The notes: generated by a model from the letters alone, not told the origin. 64,000 nt of DNA from Vulcaniibacterium tengchongense (GCF_003814555.1 NZ_RKQN01000001.1:1342566-1406565), one strand, 5' to 3'; positions 1 to 11,387 are shown, counted from the stretch's first letter. Program-made: numbers and translations.

Positions 1-72
1 CGCCGACGGCGCCCCGGAACTTCCGTCGCCCGTTGCGACGGCCGCGCGCAGTCCCGCGCGCGGCCGCGAACC

Positions 73-3000
73 TCAGAACTCCTTCTCGACGTTCAGCAGG
101 ATCGCGTGCTCCGACTGCCGGTCGGCGTCGACCAGGCCGCGGTACTCGGCGCGCAGCGTCCAGTCGCGCTCGGCCTGCAGCATCAGGCCGGCGCCGAAGA
201 CGAAGCGGTTGCGCTCCTGCCCCGGCACCTGCACGCGGTAGAACGGCCCCGACAGCAGGTCGGCGTAGTTCAACGTCACCGCGCCGTTGTCGTCGAAGTC
301 GTGCTGGTACTCCAGCCGCAGCAGCGGCGACAGCAGCCCGCCGCCGACGCGGTGGTGGAACTCCAGCCGCAGGCCGAGGTTGCCGGTGGCGACGTCGATC
401 TTCTGCTCGCCGTAATGCAGCGCGTGGATCGGGTCGCCGCGCTCGGTGAACGCATCGAGGGTGGCGCGGGCGCGGTCGAAGCGCAGGTACGGCGCCACCG
501 TCTTGCGCTCGTCGCGGTGCTCGTAGCTGGCCGCCAGCGAGGCGAACCACTGCGAGCCGTCTCGCTCGCCATAGACGCGCGCGCCGTTGGCATCGACGTG
601 GCGGCGCGAGTCGAACGACAGCCACTGGTAGCCAAGCAGGCCGTCGAGGAAGAACGCCTCGCCGGCGCGGTGGCTGGCGTACAGCGCCAGGCTGCTGGCG
701 CGCGCCTTGCTGCGCGCGCCGCGTTCGCCCACGTCGGTGCTGTCGCGACCGTAGCCGACGCCGACGCCGGCGACGAAGCCCGGGGCGAAGCGGCGGTCGA
801 CGCCGAGGGTGACGCCGCTGGTCTCGAAGTCGAGCGCGTCGCTGCCGCCGCGGCGCGCGTCGAGGTCGCCGGAGCGGACGCTGCCCGCGATCCAGGCGCC
901 GAACGCGCCGCCGCCGCTGGCGGCGGGCGCGGCCTGCGGTGCGACCGCCGCGTCCTCGTCGTCCCGGCGCTGGGCGCAAGCCTGCGCCGGCGACGACGGC
1001 CGGCCCTGCGGGCACGGCGTGCCGAACGAGAACGTCAGCCGGTTGTCGAAGCCGCCGCCGTCGCCGCGATGCAGGCGTTCCATCCGCGACTGCAGGTTGC
1101 CGATCTGGCCGGCGGCGAGGCGCTTGGCCGCCTCGCTCTGCGCCGCCAGCAGGCCCTGCACGTCGGGATCGTCGGACGGATCGCCGCGGTCGGCGACCTG
1201 CACGGCAACCGCCGCCGGCGCCGAGGTCGCATAGGCGTTGCTGAGCGTGTAGCGGACCTCGGCCGCGCCGACGAAGCCCGCGGCCGGGGCGAACGCCAGC
1301 CGGAAGCCCTGGCCGGCGCCGCTGCCGGTGGACTGGATCGTCGCGCTGCCGGCGTTCGCCGGCGTCAGCGACACCACCGCCGCCGCGGTGAACGGTCCGC
1401 CGCTGGCGCCGGTGGTCAGGTCGACGGCGACCGGCACGCCCATCGTCGTACTGAGCTGGTGGGCGACCGCGACCGGCCGCGGCTGCACCGCGATCGTCGA
1501 CACGATCGGCGCCGACGGGCCGAAGCCGTTGTTCAACGTGTACCGCACGGTGACCGAACCGGACGCGGTCGCCGGCGGCAGGTAGGTGATCGTGGTGCCC
1601 GATACCTGCAGCGTACCCTCGGCCGGCGCGGCGAGGATGCCGAGGCCGGTGAACGGGCCGCTGCTGGCGCCGCTGGCGGCGTCGAACGACACCGCCTGCC
1701 CCGCTACCGTGGTCACGCTCTGCGCCGCGCCGACCGGCACCGGCAAGGGAGCGACGGTCACCGTCACCGTCGCGACGTTCGAGGTGCCGCCCGGGCCGCT
1801 GGCGGTATAGGTGAAGGAATCGCTGCCGGCATAGCCGGCGGCGGCGGTGTAGACGAACGCCAGCCCGCTCGGCGCGACGCTGCCGTGGCCCGGCGCCGCG
1901 ACCAGCGTCACCGCGCCGATGTCGCCGGTATCGTTGCCGACCACCTCGACGGTGACCGACTGCCCGGCGTAGACGCTGGCGCCGTCGTCGGCGGCGACCG
2001 GCACGGCGGCCCGCACCACCAGCGCATAGTTCCGGGTCGCTTCGGAGCCGAAGCCATCCTGCGCGCGCACGGTGAAGCCGTAGCTGCCGGGCAACGTCGG
2101 CGTGCCGGCGAGCGCGCCGGTACCGCTCAGGCTGAGCCCGGCCGGCAACGTGCCCGACACCAGCGAGAAGCTGTACGGCCCGCTGCCGCCGCTGGCGCTG
2201 AACGTCTGGCCGTAGGCGATGCCGGCCGTAGCGTCCGGCAGCGTCGCCGGCGACAGCACGATCGTGGCGGCGGCGACCGTCAGCGCATAGGCGCGATCGC
2301 CGCTGAAGCCGTTGGCGTCGGTGGCGCGGACGGTGAAGTTGTAGCGGCCGGCCGCCGCCGGCATGCCCGAGAGCGCGCCGGCGCTGCTCAGCGACATCCC
2401 GACCGGCAGGCCGCCGGACACCAGCGAGAACGTGTACGGCGCAGTCCCGCCGCTGCCGGTGAAAGTCTGGCTGTAGGCCACGCCCAAGGTCCCGTTCGGC
2501 AGCGAGGCCGGCGACACCGCGACGATTGGCGCGACCACCGTCAGCGAGTAGGCGCGGTCGCCGGTCGAGCCGTTGGCGTCGGTGGCGCGGACGGTGAAGT
2601 TGTAGGCCCCGGCCACGCTGGGCGTGCCCGAGAGCGCGCCGGCGCTGCTCAGCGACATCCCCACCGGCAGCCCGCCGGAGACCAGCGAGAACGAGTACGA
2701 CCCGCTGCCGCCGCTGGCACTGAAGGCTTGGCCGTAGGCGATGCCGGCCGTAGCGTCCGGCAGCGTCGCCGGCGACAGCACGATCGTGGCGGCGGCGACC
2801 GTCAGCGCATAGGCGCGATCGCCGCTGAAGCCGTTGGCGTCGGTGGCGCGGACGGTGAAGTTGTAGCGGCCGGCCGCCGCCGGCGTGCCCGAGAGCGCGC
2901 CGGCGCTGCTCAGCGACATCCCCACCGGCAGCCCGCCGGAGACCAGCGAGAACGAGTACGGCCCGCTGCCGCCGCTGGCGCTGAAGGCCTGGCTGTAGGC

Positions 3001-4257
3001 CACGCCGGCGGTACCGTCGGGCAGCGCCGACGGCGACAGCGCGATCGTCGGTGCCGCGATGGCGACCGCGTAGGCCTGCTCGGCGAAGGCGCCGCTGCCA
3101 CTGTCGGTGGCGCGCACGGTGAAGTGGTAGGCGCCGACCGCGGTGGGCGTGCCCGACAGCGTGCCGCCGGAACTCAGCGACAGACCGGCCGGCAGAGTCC
3201 CGGAGGCCAGCGAGAAGGCATAGCTGCCGGTGCCGCCGCTGGCGGTCAGGCTCTGGCTGTACGGAACGTACGCCACGCCGCCGGGCAGCGTCGTCGGCGT
3301 GATCGCGATGGCGTTGACGACGAGGGTGACGTCGCGGGCGATGAAGTGGTCGCCGCCGGTCGAGATCGTCGTCGCGTCGTCCATCCGCACCCGGAAGGTG
3401 TAGGTGCCCGCGGTGGTCGGCGTGCCGGCCAGGCGGTCGTCGGCGGTGATGCTCAGTCCCGGCGGCAGGCTGCCGGAGTCGAGCGAGAACGTGTAGTCCT
3501 CGGTGCCTCCGGAGCCGACGAAGGTGTGGCTGTAGGTTGCGCCGACGTAACCCGCCGCCAGGCCGGTGTTGTTGAAGGACAGCTGCGGCGGCTGCACGTC
3601 GACCGTGTAGGTTTTGGTGGCGGTCTCCGGCGTCGCCGAGGAGTCGGTGACGGCAACGGTGATCGTGTGGATGCCCGAAGCGGTCGGCGTGCCGGTTATC
3701 TGCCCGCCGGCGCTCAGGCTCAGCCCGGCGGGATTGCCGCTCCAGCTGTAGCTGTACGGCCCGGCGCCGCCGCTGGCGGTCAGGGTCTGGCCGTAGGCCA
3801 CGCCGGCGCGCGGCGCCGGCAGGGTCGCCGGCGACACGGTGATCGCCGAGGTCGGCGGCTGCACGGTGATGTTGAACGTGACGGTGGCGCCGTCGTCGGA
3901 GTTGACCGCCTGGAAGGTGTCGGAGGTCGCGCCGTCGCCGTTGTTGGTGTAGACCAGCGTGGCGCCGCTGTAGTGGATCGCGCCGTGGGCGGCGGTGGGC
4001 ACCGGGAACTCGAAGCCCCAGACCGAGCAGTTGAACGTGGCGCTGCCGCCGGACGCGACCGTCGCCGTCTGCGGCGACGGGCACACGGCCCAGGCGGGGC
4101 CGGCGAGGCCGAACGCCACGCACAGCACCGCCAGTCTCCGCCGCCAACGGATCGATCCGAACCCGCGCCCCGCGACCGCCGCGACACCGCGGGCGACCCT
4201 GCGGTTGCAAGCGCCGACGGCCTCGACGACGGCCGCACTCACTGCCGATAACTGCAT
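73..4257 (-). CDS. Large Ig-repeat autotransporter (type V secretion)
   Basis: Predicted 1394-aa surface protein. I start it at the ATG at 4257, which follows a strong AAAGGGGGA ribosome site; an upstream in-frame ATG at 4380 has no such site. Residues 1-56 form a long signal peptide of autotransporter type (basic stretch RRRLAVL, hydrophobic core, AWA cleavage). The middle holds about seven tandem putative-Ig (He_PIG-like) repeats of about 87 residues, with recurring motifs such as LPAGLSLS, GTPTAAG and FTVRATD, followed by cadherin/Big-like segments. The last 280 residues look like an outer-membrane beta-barrel: alternating hydrophobic strands, FGAWIAG near the start and a C-terminal Phe (VEKEF). 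Likely role is a cell-surface adhesin or passenger display. The closest homologue and ligand are unknown. Confidence 0.82.
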   Translation of the reverse strand: MQLSAVSAAVVEAVGACNRRVARGVAAVAGRGFGSIRWRRRLAVLCVAFGLAGPAWAVCPSPQTATVASGGSATFNCSVWGFEFPVPTAAHGAIHYSGATLVYTNNGDGATSDTFQAVNSDDGATVTFNITVQPPTSAITVSPATLPAPRAGVAYGQTLTASGGAGPYSYSWSGNPAGLSLSAGGQITGTPTASGIHTITVAVTDSSATPETATKTYTVDVQPPQLSFNNTGLAAGYVGATYSHTFVGSGGTEDYTFSLDSGSLPPGLSITADDRLAGTPTTAGTYTFRVRMDDATTISTGGDHFIARDVTLVVNAIAITPTTLPGGVAYVPYSQSLTASGGTGSYAFSLASGTLPAGLSLSSGGTLSGTPTAVGAYHFTVRATDSGSGAFAEQAYAVAIAAPTIALSPSALPDGTAGVAYSQAFSASGGSGPYSFSLVSGGLPVGMSLSSAGALSGTPAAAGRYNFTVRATDANGFSGDRAYALTVAAATIVLSPATLPDATAGIAYGQAFSASGGSGSYSFSLVSGGLPVGMSLSSAGALSGTPSVAGAYNFTVRATDANGSTGDRAYSLTVVAPIVAVSPASLPNGTLGVAYSQTFTGSGGTAPYTFSLVSGGLPVGMSLSSAGALSGMPAAAGRYNFTVRATDANGFSGDRAYALTVAAATIVLSPATLPDATAGIAYGQTFSASGGSGPYSFSLVSGTLPAGLSLSGTGALAGTPTLPGSYGFTVRAQDGFGSEATRNYALVVRAAVPVAADDGASVYAGQSVTVEVVGNDTGDIGAVTLVAAPGHGSVAPSGLAFVYTAAAGYAGSDSFTYTASGPGGTSNVATVTVTVAPLPVPVGAAQSVTTVAGQAVSFDAASGASSGPFTGLGILAAPAEGTLQVSGTTITYLPPATASGSVTVRYTLNNGFGPSAPIVSTIAVQPRPVAVAHQLSTTMGVPVAVDLTTGASGGPFTAAAVVSLTPANAGSATIQSTGSGAGQGFRLAFAPAAGFVGAAEVRYTLSNAYATSAPAAVAVQVADRGDPSDDPDVQGLLAAQSEAAKRLAAGQIGNLQSRMERLHRGDGGGFDNRLTFSFGTPCPQGRPSSPAQACAQRRDDEDAAVAPQAAPAASGGGAFGAWIAGSVRSGDLDARRGGSDALDFETSGVTLGVDRRFAPGFVAGVGVGYGRDSTDVGERGARSKARASSLALYASHRAGEAFFLDGLLGYQWLSFDSRRHVDANGARVYGERDGSQWFASLAASYEHRDERKTVAPYLRFDRARATLDAFTERGDPIHALHYGEQKIDVATGNLGLRLEFHHRVGGGLLSPLLRLEYQHDFDDNGAVTLNYADLLSGPFYRVQVPGQERNRFVFGAGLMLQAERDWTLRAEYRGLVDADRQSEHAILLNVEKEF
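2211..2972 (-). repeat. Near-identical intragenic duplication of two Ig units
   Basis: The DNA at about 2211-2450 reappears almost unchanged at about 2733-2972, an offset of 522 bp, or 174 codons (two 87-residue Ig repeats). The shared block includes the stretch encoding ATIVLSPATLPDATAG and its flanks. Near-identity at the DNA level means recent duplication or gene conversion, so the repeat number may vary between strains. Confidence 0.75.
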
Positions 4258-4529
4258 GACGTCCCCCTTTTGCGGCAGGCGACGTCGTGATGCGGCGTCC
4301 TGCCCTTCCGGTCCGCTGGCGGACCGTCCCCTTCCGCGCAGGACGGTCCACCCCGTCCACGCGAAATGGCATTCAAGCAAAAAACCGGACAGCGCCGGCG
4401 GCCGTTCATCGGAATCGCGCCCGGGCGGCGCGCCCGGTCGGTTGCGCGGGCCGCCGCAAGCGGCTCATAGTGCGCCGGTGCGGCGCGAGCGGCGGCGTAC
4501 CTGGGGACAACGGACAAGGGGATACGGAG

Positions 4530-5060
4530 ATGACGGAAGTCTTCCTGGGGCAGGTCATGCCCGTGGGCTTCGATTTCGCGCCCAAGAATTTCGCGCTGTG
4601 CAACGGGCAGTTGCTGCCGATCAACCAGAACCAGGCGCTGTTCTCGCTGCTGGGCACCCAGTACGGCGGAGACGGCCGCGTTACCTTCGCCCTGCCCGAC
4701 CTGCAGGGGCGCACGCCGGTGGGCGCCGGCGCCTCGGCCGATCCGTCGTGGAATCCGCCGCCGTACACGATCGGCGCTACCGGCGGCAGCGAGTCGGTCA
4801 CGCTGCTCGGCCAGCAGATGCCGGCGCACAGCCACCTGTTCCAGGGCTCGACCGCGGCCGGCACCACCCGCCGCCCGACCGACAATCTCTACGGCGGCTC
4901 CACCACCCCGATCTACGCCAACAGCGGCGGGCCGCAGGTCGCGCTGGATCCGTCCACGCTGAGCAGCGCCGGCGGCACCCAGCCGCACGAGAATCGCCAA
5001 CCCTATCGCTGCATCAGCTTCTGCATCGCGCTGCAGGGCATCTTCCCGTCCCGGAACTGA
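4530..5060 (+). CDS. Tail-collar domain (Mdp-like) protein 1
   Basis: 176-aa protein of the phage tail-collar / microcystin-dependent-protein family. Start at the ATG at 4530 after a GGGGATACGGAG ribosome site. Family motifs are clear: IGQ-type N-terminus (MTEVFLGQVMPVGFDFAPKN), CNGQLLPI, LLGTQYGGDG, FALPDLQGR, H-S-H loop (MPAHSHLF), and the C-terminal GTQPHENRQPY ... FCIALQGIFP. It is first of three tandem paralogues in the same direction. Such sets are common in Xanthomonadaceae outside prophages; their function is not established. No other tail genes are nearby, so a prophage is unlikely. Confidence 0.88.
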   Translation: MTEVFLGQVMPVGFDFAPKNFALCNGQLLPINQNQALFSLLGTQYGGDGRVTFALPDLQGRTPVGAGASADPSWNPPPYTIGATGGSESVTLLGQQMPAHSHLFQGSTAAGTTRRPTDNLYGGSTTPIYANSGGPQVALDPSTLSSAGGTQPHENRQPYRCISFCIALQGIFPSRN

Positions 5061-5093
5061 AACGCGCCGCCCGACCACACGGAGGTCCTTCGC

Positions 5094-5624
5094 ATGAGCA
5101 CTCCCTTCATCGGCGAGATCCGCCTGTTCGGTTTCGGCCGCGTCCCGATCGGCTGGAAGGCCTGCGACGGCAGCGTGCAGCCGATCTCGGACTACCCCAC
5201 CTTGTTCACGCTGATCGGCACCACCTACGGCGGAGACGGCGAGAGCACGTTCGGCGTGCCCGACCTGCGCGGCCAGATCCCGCTGCACTGGGGCCAGGGC
5301 CCCGGCCTGAGCGCTTACACGCCGGGCGAATTCGGCGGCAGCGAGCACATCACGCTGGTCCCCAGCCAGATGCCGGCGCACACCCACGGTTTCCTCGCCA
5401 CCACCGCCGCCGCCAGCAGCGGGACGCCATCGGCGTCGGTCGAACTGGGCGCCTTGAGCGGCGACACCATGTACGTGACCGACCTGGCCGGCACCACCCC
5501 GGCGGCGATGTCGGCCAGTTCGACCAGCGCGACCGGCGGCACCCAGCCGCACGACAACCTGATGCCGACGCTGACGCTGCAGTACTGCATCGCCACCGAC
5601 GGCATCTTCCCGCAGCACAACTGA
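5094..5624 (+). CDS. Tail-collar domain (Mdp-like) protein 2
   Basis: 176-aa paralogue of the preceding gene, 33 bp downstream with a GGAGGTCC ribosome site, so probably co-transcribed. Same scaffold: FIGEIRLFGFGRVPIGW, CDGSVQPIS, LIGTTYGGDG, VPDLRGQIP, MPAHTHGF, GTQPHDNLMPTLTLQYCIATDGIFP. The central loop (about residues 100-150) is the most divergent part of the three copies, as expected if it is the exposed variable region. Confidence 0.88.
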   Translation: MSTPFIGEIRLFGFGRVPIGWKACDGSVQPISDYPTLFTLIGTTYGGDGESTFGVPDLRGQIPLHWGQGPGLSAYTPGEFGGSEHITLVPSQMPAHTHGFLATTAAASSGTPSASVELGALSGDTMYVTDLAGTTPAAMSASSTSATGGTQPHDNLMPTLTLQYCIATDGIFPQHN

Positions 5625-5660
5625 CGTCCGCGCGACCGCCACGGAACGCAGGGGAACCCC

Positions 5661-6194
5661 ATGACCGAGCCCTTCATCGGCGAAATCCAGATCTTCGGCT
5701 TCAACTTCGCGCCGCGCGGCTGGGCGATGTGCAACGGCGCGCAGCTGGCGATACAGCAGAACACCGCGCTGTTCTCGCTGCTCGGCACCACCTACGGCGG
5801 CGACGGTCGCACCACGTTCGCCCTGCCCAACCTGACCAACCGCGCCGCCTGCGGCCAGGGCCAGGGGCCGGGCCTGACCGAACGCCCGCTCGGCGCGGCC
5901 TTCGGCGAGAACTCGGTGACGCTGAGCACGGCGCAGCTCCCGGCGCACCAGCATGCCGCGACGCTCTACGCGCAGCCCGACAACAGCAAGCGCGCCAGCA
6001 CACCGGCGGCGGGCAACGCGCTGTCCAATCCCGGCGGCAGTTCGCCGTTCGTCGCGCCCGGGGGAAGCCCCGCGGCCTTCGCCGCCAACGTGGTCCTGCC
6101 GTCGGGCGGCGGCCAGCCGCACGAGAACCGCCAGCCCTACCTGGCGATGAACTTCTGCATCGCGCTGCAGGGGGTCTTCCCCAGTTTCGACTGA
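5661..6194 (+). CDS. Tail-collar domain (Mdp-like) protein 3
   Basis: 177-aa third paralogue, 36 bp after the second and preceded by a GCAGGGGAA ribosome site. Motifs FIGEIQIFGFNFAPRGW, CNGAQLAIQQN, LLGTTYGGDGR, FALPNLTNR, LPAHQHAA and GGQPHENRQPYLAMNFCIALQGVFP are in family order. It resembles copy 1 more than copy 2. Function unknown; its tandem arrangement with two homologues suggests a hetero-oligomer or antigenic repertoire, which is an inference. Confidence 0.88.
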   Translation: MTEPFIGEIQIFGFNFAPRGWAMCNGAQLAIQQNTALFSLLGTTYGGDGRTTFALPNLTNRAACGQGQGPGLTERPLGAAFGENSVTLSTAQLPAHQHAATLYAQPDNSKRASTPAAGNALSNPGGSSPFVAPGGSPAAFAANVVLPSGGGQPHENRQPYLAMNFCIALQGVFPSFD

Positions 6195-6204
6195 GCCGCG
6201 AGCG

Positions 6205-6759
6205 GTGCCCATGGCCGGCGCGGCCGCCGCGGACGAAACCATGCAGGCCGCCCTGCGCGAGCGCGGCCTGCGCCTGCGCCCGCAACGCGACGACGACGCG
6301 CCGTTCCTGCGCGCGCTCTACGCCGGCACCCGCGAGCACGAACTGGCCGGCCTCGACTGGCCGGAGCCGATGCGCCGCACCTTCCTCGAGCAGCAGTTCG
6401 CCGCGCAGGCGCAGCACCATCGCCGGCATTACCCGCGGGCCGAGTTCGCGGTGCTGGAGCGCGACGGCGTCGCGGTCGGCCGCCGCTGTCTCGATCGCGG
6501 CCACGCCCTGGGCGGAGGCTCGGGGCCGGATCGGCGCGGCGACTTCCTGTTGATCGACATCAGCCTGCTGCCGGCATGGCGCTACCAGGGCATCGGCACG
6601 CTGCTGATCCGCGACGGCCAGCGCCAGGCCGCCGACCTGAACCGCGGCCTGCAGTTGCACGTCTTGCGCAGCAACGAAGGCGCGTACCGGCTCTACCTGC
6701 GGCTGGGATTCGCCGTCGTCGCCGACGAAGGCGCCTACCTGCGGATGCGCTGGGCATAG
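6205..6759 (+). CDS. GNAT-family N-acetyltransferase
   Basis: Predicted acetyl-CoA-dependent acetyltransferase, 184 aa from the GTG at 6205 (alternative ATG at 6211). The N-terminal beta strand RGLRLRPQRDDDAPFLRALY, the acetyl-CoA loop region LLPAWRYQGIGTLLI (Q/R-x-x-G-x-G/A type) and the C-terminal N-x-x-A-x-R-L-Y-x-R-L-G-F signature (NEGAYRLYLRLGF) are typical GNAT features. It lies 10 bp after the third collar gene and in the same direction, so it may be co-transcribed. Substrate unknown. Confidence 0.8.
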   Translation: MPMAGAAAADETMQAALRERGLRLRPQRDDDAPFLRALYAGTREHELAGLDWPEPMRRTFLEQQFAAQAQHHRRHYPRAEFAVLERDGVAVGRRCLDRGHALGGGSGPDRRGDFLLIDISLLPAWRYQGIGTLLIRDGQRQAADLNRGLQLHVLRSNEGAYRLYLRLGFAVVADEGAYLRMRWA

Positions 6760-6823
6760 CGCGAGCGCTCGCCCGATTCGCGCCCGCGCAGTCCAGGTCC
6801 GGTCACCGGGAGCCGACGCCCGC

Positions 6824-7114
6824 TCAGTTGAAGACCGCCTGGTAGAGGAAGCCCTCGCGCTCGCGCGCGACCGGCACCAGGAAGATGCCCAGCTCGCCGA
6901 GCCTGGGATGGCGCATCCGGTAGATCTGCTGCGGGAACAGGAACGAGGACGGATTGCGGAACAACAGCGAGAACGGCATCCGCATCCCCTGCGCCCCCCG
7001 GAGCGGCAGACCACGCGCCTCGACCAGCACGAACGGGATCTCGCCGTCGTTGAGCGCGGCCGAGAACGTCTCGTTCACATGACCGGCGAAATGCTCCAGC
7101 GTCAGCAATTCCAT
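6824..7114 (-). CDS. Small collar-associated protein (DUF6916-like)
   Basis: 96-aa protein starting MELLTLEHFAGHVNETF at the ATG at 7114 (GGGGAAGC upstream). It contains LVEARGLP, FSLLFRNPSSFLFPQQIYRMRHPRLGE and ends FLVPVAREREGFLYQAVFN. It resembles the small DUF6916-type proteins that often neighbour tail-collar genes; this assignment is from memory. It faces the GNAT gene tail to tail. No signal peptide or membrane segment. Confidence 0.65.
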   Translation of the reverse strand: MELLTLEHFAGHVNETFSAALNDGEIPFVLVEARGLPLRGAQGMRMPFSLLFRNPSSFLFPQQIYRMRHPRLGELGIFLVPVAREREGFLYQAVFN

Positions 7115-7522
7115 CCCCGCGCTTCCCCCAAAGGCGAAAGCCCATGCTCTTCGCCCGGCGACGGCAATGCAAGTGCCTGCGACCACGTACCGGCAGCCGC
7201 CCAACGACCACGGAACGCGCCCCCCGCCGACCTCCGGGCTTGTGGCTTTGGCTTCGGCTTTCGACCGCCCACCCACTCCCTAGCCGAAGGGCGGCGCACA
7301 AGGACGTGCACCGCTTTCAAACTGGGTCATGGAATGGCGAATCGGAACGCCTGCAAAGTCGTCACCGGCCGCCGGATTGCGCTGTCGAGGAGGCCGTTTC
7401 TTTGCTCGCTTTTGACCGGCGGGCATCCAGTCGGGCTTTTGGACCAGCAACACAACGTGACCCGGCCGCTGGCAGGCGGACGGAAGCCTTCTGAAGCCCG
7501 ATCGCTACAAATCACACCCGGC
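7115..7522. other. Intergenic region, no gene supported
   Basis: About 400 bp between the collar-associated gene and proA. Reading frames here lack family resemblance and have poor codon use. A short run of related pentamers (tggctttggcttcggcttt, around 7240) resembles low-complexity spacer repeats seen in Lysobacter-type genomes. No terminator or promoter can be named with confidence. Confidence 0.4.
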
Positions 7523-8808
<1,286 letters not shown>

Positions 8809-8812
<4 letters not shown>

Positions 8813-9954
8813 GCCATCGGCTCCGTATCGAGCAGGACCAGGTCGTCGCGGTGGACCACCGCCTCGCCGTAGCGGTAGCCGAGCACCGACTCGATGTCCT
8901 GGCTGTGCCGGCCGGCGATGCGCCGCACCTCTGCCGCGCCGTACTGGGCCAGGCCGCGCGCGAACGGAACGCCGTCGCGCGCCACTTCGATCACGTCGCC
9001 GCGGCGGAACTCGCCCTCGGCCGCGACCACTCCGCCCGGCAGCAGCGAGGCGCCGCGCCGGTGCAGCGCCGCCACGGCGCCCGCATCGACCTGCACGCGC
9101 CCGGACGCCGGCGCGTGTCGCAGCCATTGCTTGCGCGCACGCAGGCGGTCGCCCTGCGCGGCGACCAGCGTGCCCTGCAGCCGGCCCTCGGCCAGGGCCT
9201 GCACCGCGGCCTCGTCGCGGCCGCAGAACAACGCCGTGGCGACGCCGGCCGCGGCCGCCTTCGCCGCCGCCTCCAACTTGGTGCGCATGCCGCCGATGCC
9301 GAGCGCGCCGGCGCCGCCGGCGGCCTCGAGCAGCTCGGGCGTCACCCGCTCGACGTACGCGATCGGCCGCGCGGACGGGTCACGCTGCGGATGGGCGCTG
9401 TACAGCCCGCCGATGTCGGTGGCGATCAGCAGCAGCTCGGCGTCGACCAGCGAGGCGACGGCGGCGGCCAGGTTGTCGTTGTCGCCCAGCTTGAGTTCGT
9501 CGACCGCGACGGTGTCGTTCTCGTTCACCACCGGCAGCGCCCCCAGCCGCAGCAGTTCGCGCAGGGTGGCGCGGGCGTTGAGGTAGCGGCGGCGGTTGCG
9601 CAGGTCGTCGTGCGAGAGCAGCACCTGCGCCACCGGCGCCGCCGACAGCTGCTGCCAGAAGCCGATCAGCGAGGCCTGCCCCAACGCGGCCAGTGCCTGC
9701 CGCTGCAGCAACCCGCCCTCGCCCGCGGCGATGCGGCCGCGGCCGGCGGCGACCGCGCCGGACGACACCAGCACCACCTCGCGCCCCTGCGCCCGCGCCG
9801 CGTCGATGAATCCCGCCAGCGGCGCGGCGTGGCGTGGGTCGAGGCCGGCACCGGCCGGCCGGTCGGCGAACCCCGCGAGCAGGCTGCTGCCGACCTTCAG
9901 CACCGCGCGGCGCCAGTTCGGCAGGGCCTGGGGATGGAAGTCGGAGGCGCTCAT
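8809..9954 (-). CDS. proB: Glutamate 5-kinase (ProB)
   Basis: First, feedback-controlled step of proline synthesis: ATP phosphorylation of glutamate. 381 aa from the ATG at 9954; an upstream in-frame ATG at 10062 would add an Arg-rich tail not seen in the family. Amino-acid-kinase domain ([58 protein letters not shown]) is followed by a C-terminal PUA domain (about residues 280-370). Its stop overlaps the proA start by four bases. Confidence 0.96.
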
Positions 9955-10066
9955 GGCTGCTTCGCAGGTCGGGCCGCGGCGCGTCCGTCGACATGCACGC
10001 CGGCGACCGCATCGACGCGATTGTGGGCGGCGGGCGGGCGCGTGCACATGACGAAACCTCATTCCC

Positions 10067-11362
10067 TCATGCCGCGGCCAGCGCCTCGAGCCGCCGCCGC
10101 AACTCGTCCAGGCGCAGGTCGGCGGCGGCGCCGGGCGACACCCGCGCGGCCAGGCTCGCGGCGGGATCGCCCTGCGCCCAGCGCGCCGGATCGGCGGCCT
10201 GGCGATAGGCCTCGCGGAACGGCAAACCCTGCCGCGCCAGATCGACCGCCAGGTCGGTCGCGTACATCGACGGGTCGAGCGCGGCGCGCATCGCCTCCGG
10301 CTTCCACTCCAGGTTGCGCAACAGATCGGGCAGCAGTTCCAGCGCGCCCAAACCGCGGCCGAAGGCGTGGAAGATCGCGCCCTTGGAGAACTGCAGATCG
10401 CGGTGGTAGCCCGACGGCAGCGACAGCAACTGCTCGATCTCGGTGCGCGCGGCCGCCGCCGACGCGTACGTGCCGCGCATCAGCTCGATCACGTCCGGGT
10501 TGCGCTTGTTCGGCATGATCGAGCTGCCGGTGGTGTACTGCGCCGGCAGCGCCACGAAGCCGTACTCGGCGCTGGTGAACAGGCTGAGGTCCCAGGCCAG
10601 GCGGCGCAGGTCGAGCAGCGCCGAGCCCAGTGCCTCGATCGCCGCCATCTCGAACTTGCCGCGCGACAGCTGCGCGTAGGCCGCGGCCACCTGCAGCCGG
10701 CCGAAGCCGAGCGCCGCCGCGGTGTGGTCGCGGTCCAGCGGCAGGTTGACGCCGTAGCCGGCGGCGCTGCCGAGCGGGTTGGCGTCCACCCAAGCCAGCG
10801 TCTGCGCGGCGCGCTGGGCGTCGTCGATGAAACCCTCGGCCCAGGCCGCCCACCACATGCCCAGCGAGGACACCACCGCGCGCTGCAGGTGGGTGTAGCC
10901 CGGCAACGGCAGGTCGCGTTCGGCCTGCGCGCGCGCCAGCGCCACCTGCGCGCTCTCGCGGCACAGCGCGGCCAGGCGCGCCAGCCGGTCCTTCAGCCAC
11001 AGCCGGGTGGCGACCAGGATCTGGTCGTTGCGGCTGCGGCCGGTGTGGATCTTCTTGCCGGCGTCGCCGAGGCGCTCGACCAGCCGCGCCTCGATCGCCG
11101 AATGGCCGTCCTCGTAGCGCTCGTCGAGCACGAAGCGGCCGGCGCGGAAATCCTCGGCCAGCGCCTCCAGCTCGCGTTCCAGCCCGAGCAGTTCCCCGGC
11201 GTCGAGGATGCCGATGCGCCGCAGCCCCTGCGCGTGCGCGCGGCTGGCCTGGATGTCGAACAGGAAGAACTCGCGGTCGAGGATCACGTCCTCGCCGGCG
11301 AGGAACCGCTGGATCCGCGCGTCGACCTGGACGCCGGGCTTCTGCCACAACAGTTCGGACAT
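10067..11362 (-). CDS. argH: Argininosuccinate lyase (ArgH)
   Basis: Last step of arginine synthesis: cleavage of argininosuccinate to arginine and fumarate. 431 aa from the ATG at 11362, which has a very good GGAGGTCCCC ribosome site. Fumarase/aspartase-superfamily motifs: [12 protein letters not shown]-type loop, GRSRNDQI, the lyase signature [12 protein letters not shown] (residue order as in the family), and HLQRAV. Downstream are proB and proA. A pair of palindromes separates it from argC. Confidence 0.96.
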   Translation of the reverse strand: MSELLWQKPGVQVDARIQRFLAGEDVILDREFFLFDIQASRAHAQGLRRIGILDAGELLGLERELEALAEDFRAGRFVLDERYEDGHSAIEARLVERLGDAGKKIHTGRSRNDQILVATRLWLKDRLARLAALCRESAQVALARAQAERDLPLPGYTHLQRAVVSSLGMWWAAWAEGFIDDAQRAAQTLAWVDANPLGSAAGYGVNLPLDRDHTAAALGFGRLQVAAAYAQLSRGKFEMAAIEALGSALLDLRRLAWDLSLFTSAEYGFVALPAQYTTGSSIMPNKRNPDVIELMRGTYASAAAARTEIEQLLSLPSGYHRDLQFSKGAIFHAFGRGLGALELLPDLLRNLEWKPEAMRAALDPSMYATDLAVDLARQGLPFREAYRQAADPARWAQGDPAASLAARVSPGAAADLRLDELRRRLEALAAA

Positions 11363-11387
11363 GGGGACCTCCGGGGAAATCGATTCG

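Noticed and set aside
106-4251. Long plus-strand open frame opposite the autotransporter
   Set aside because: Arg/Ala/Gly-rich shadow caused by high GC; the minus frame has signal peptide, repeats and barrel.
4530-6194. Prophage tail region
   Set aside because: No other phage structural, lysis or integrase genes around; collar proteins alone occur in cellular clusters.
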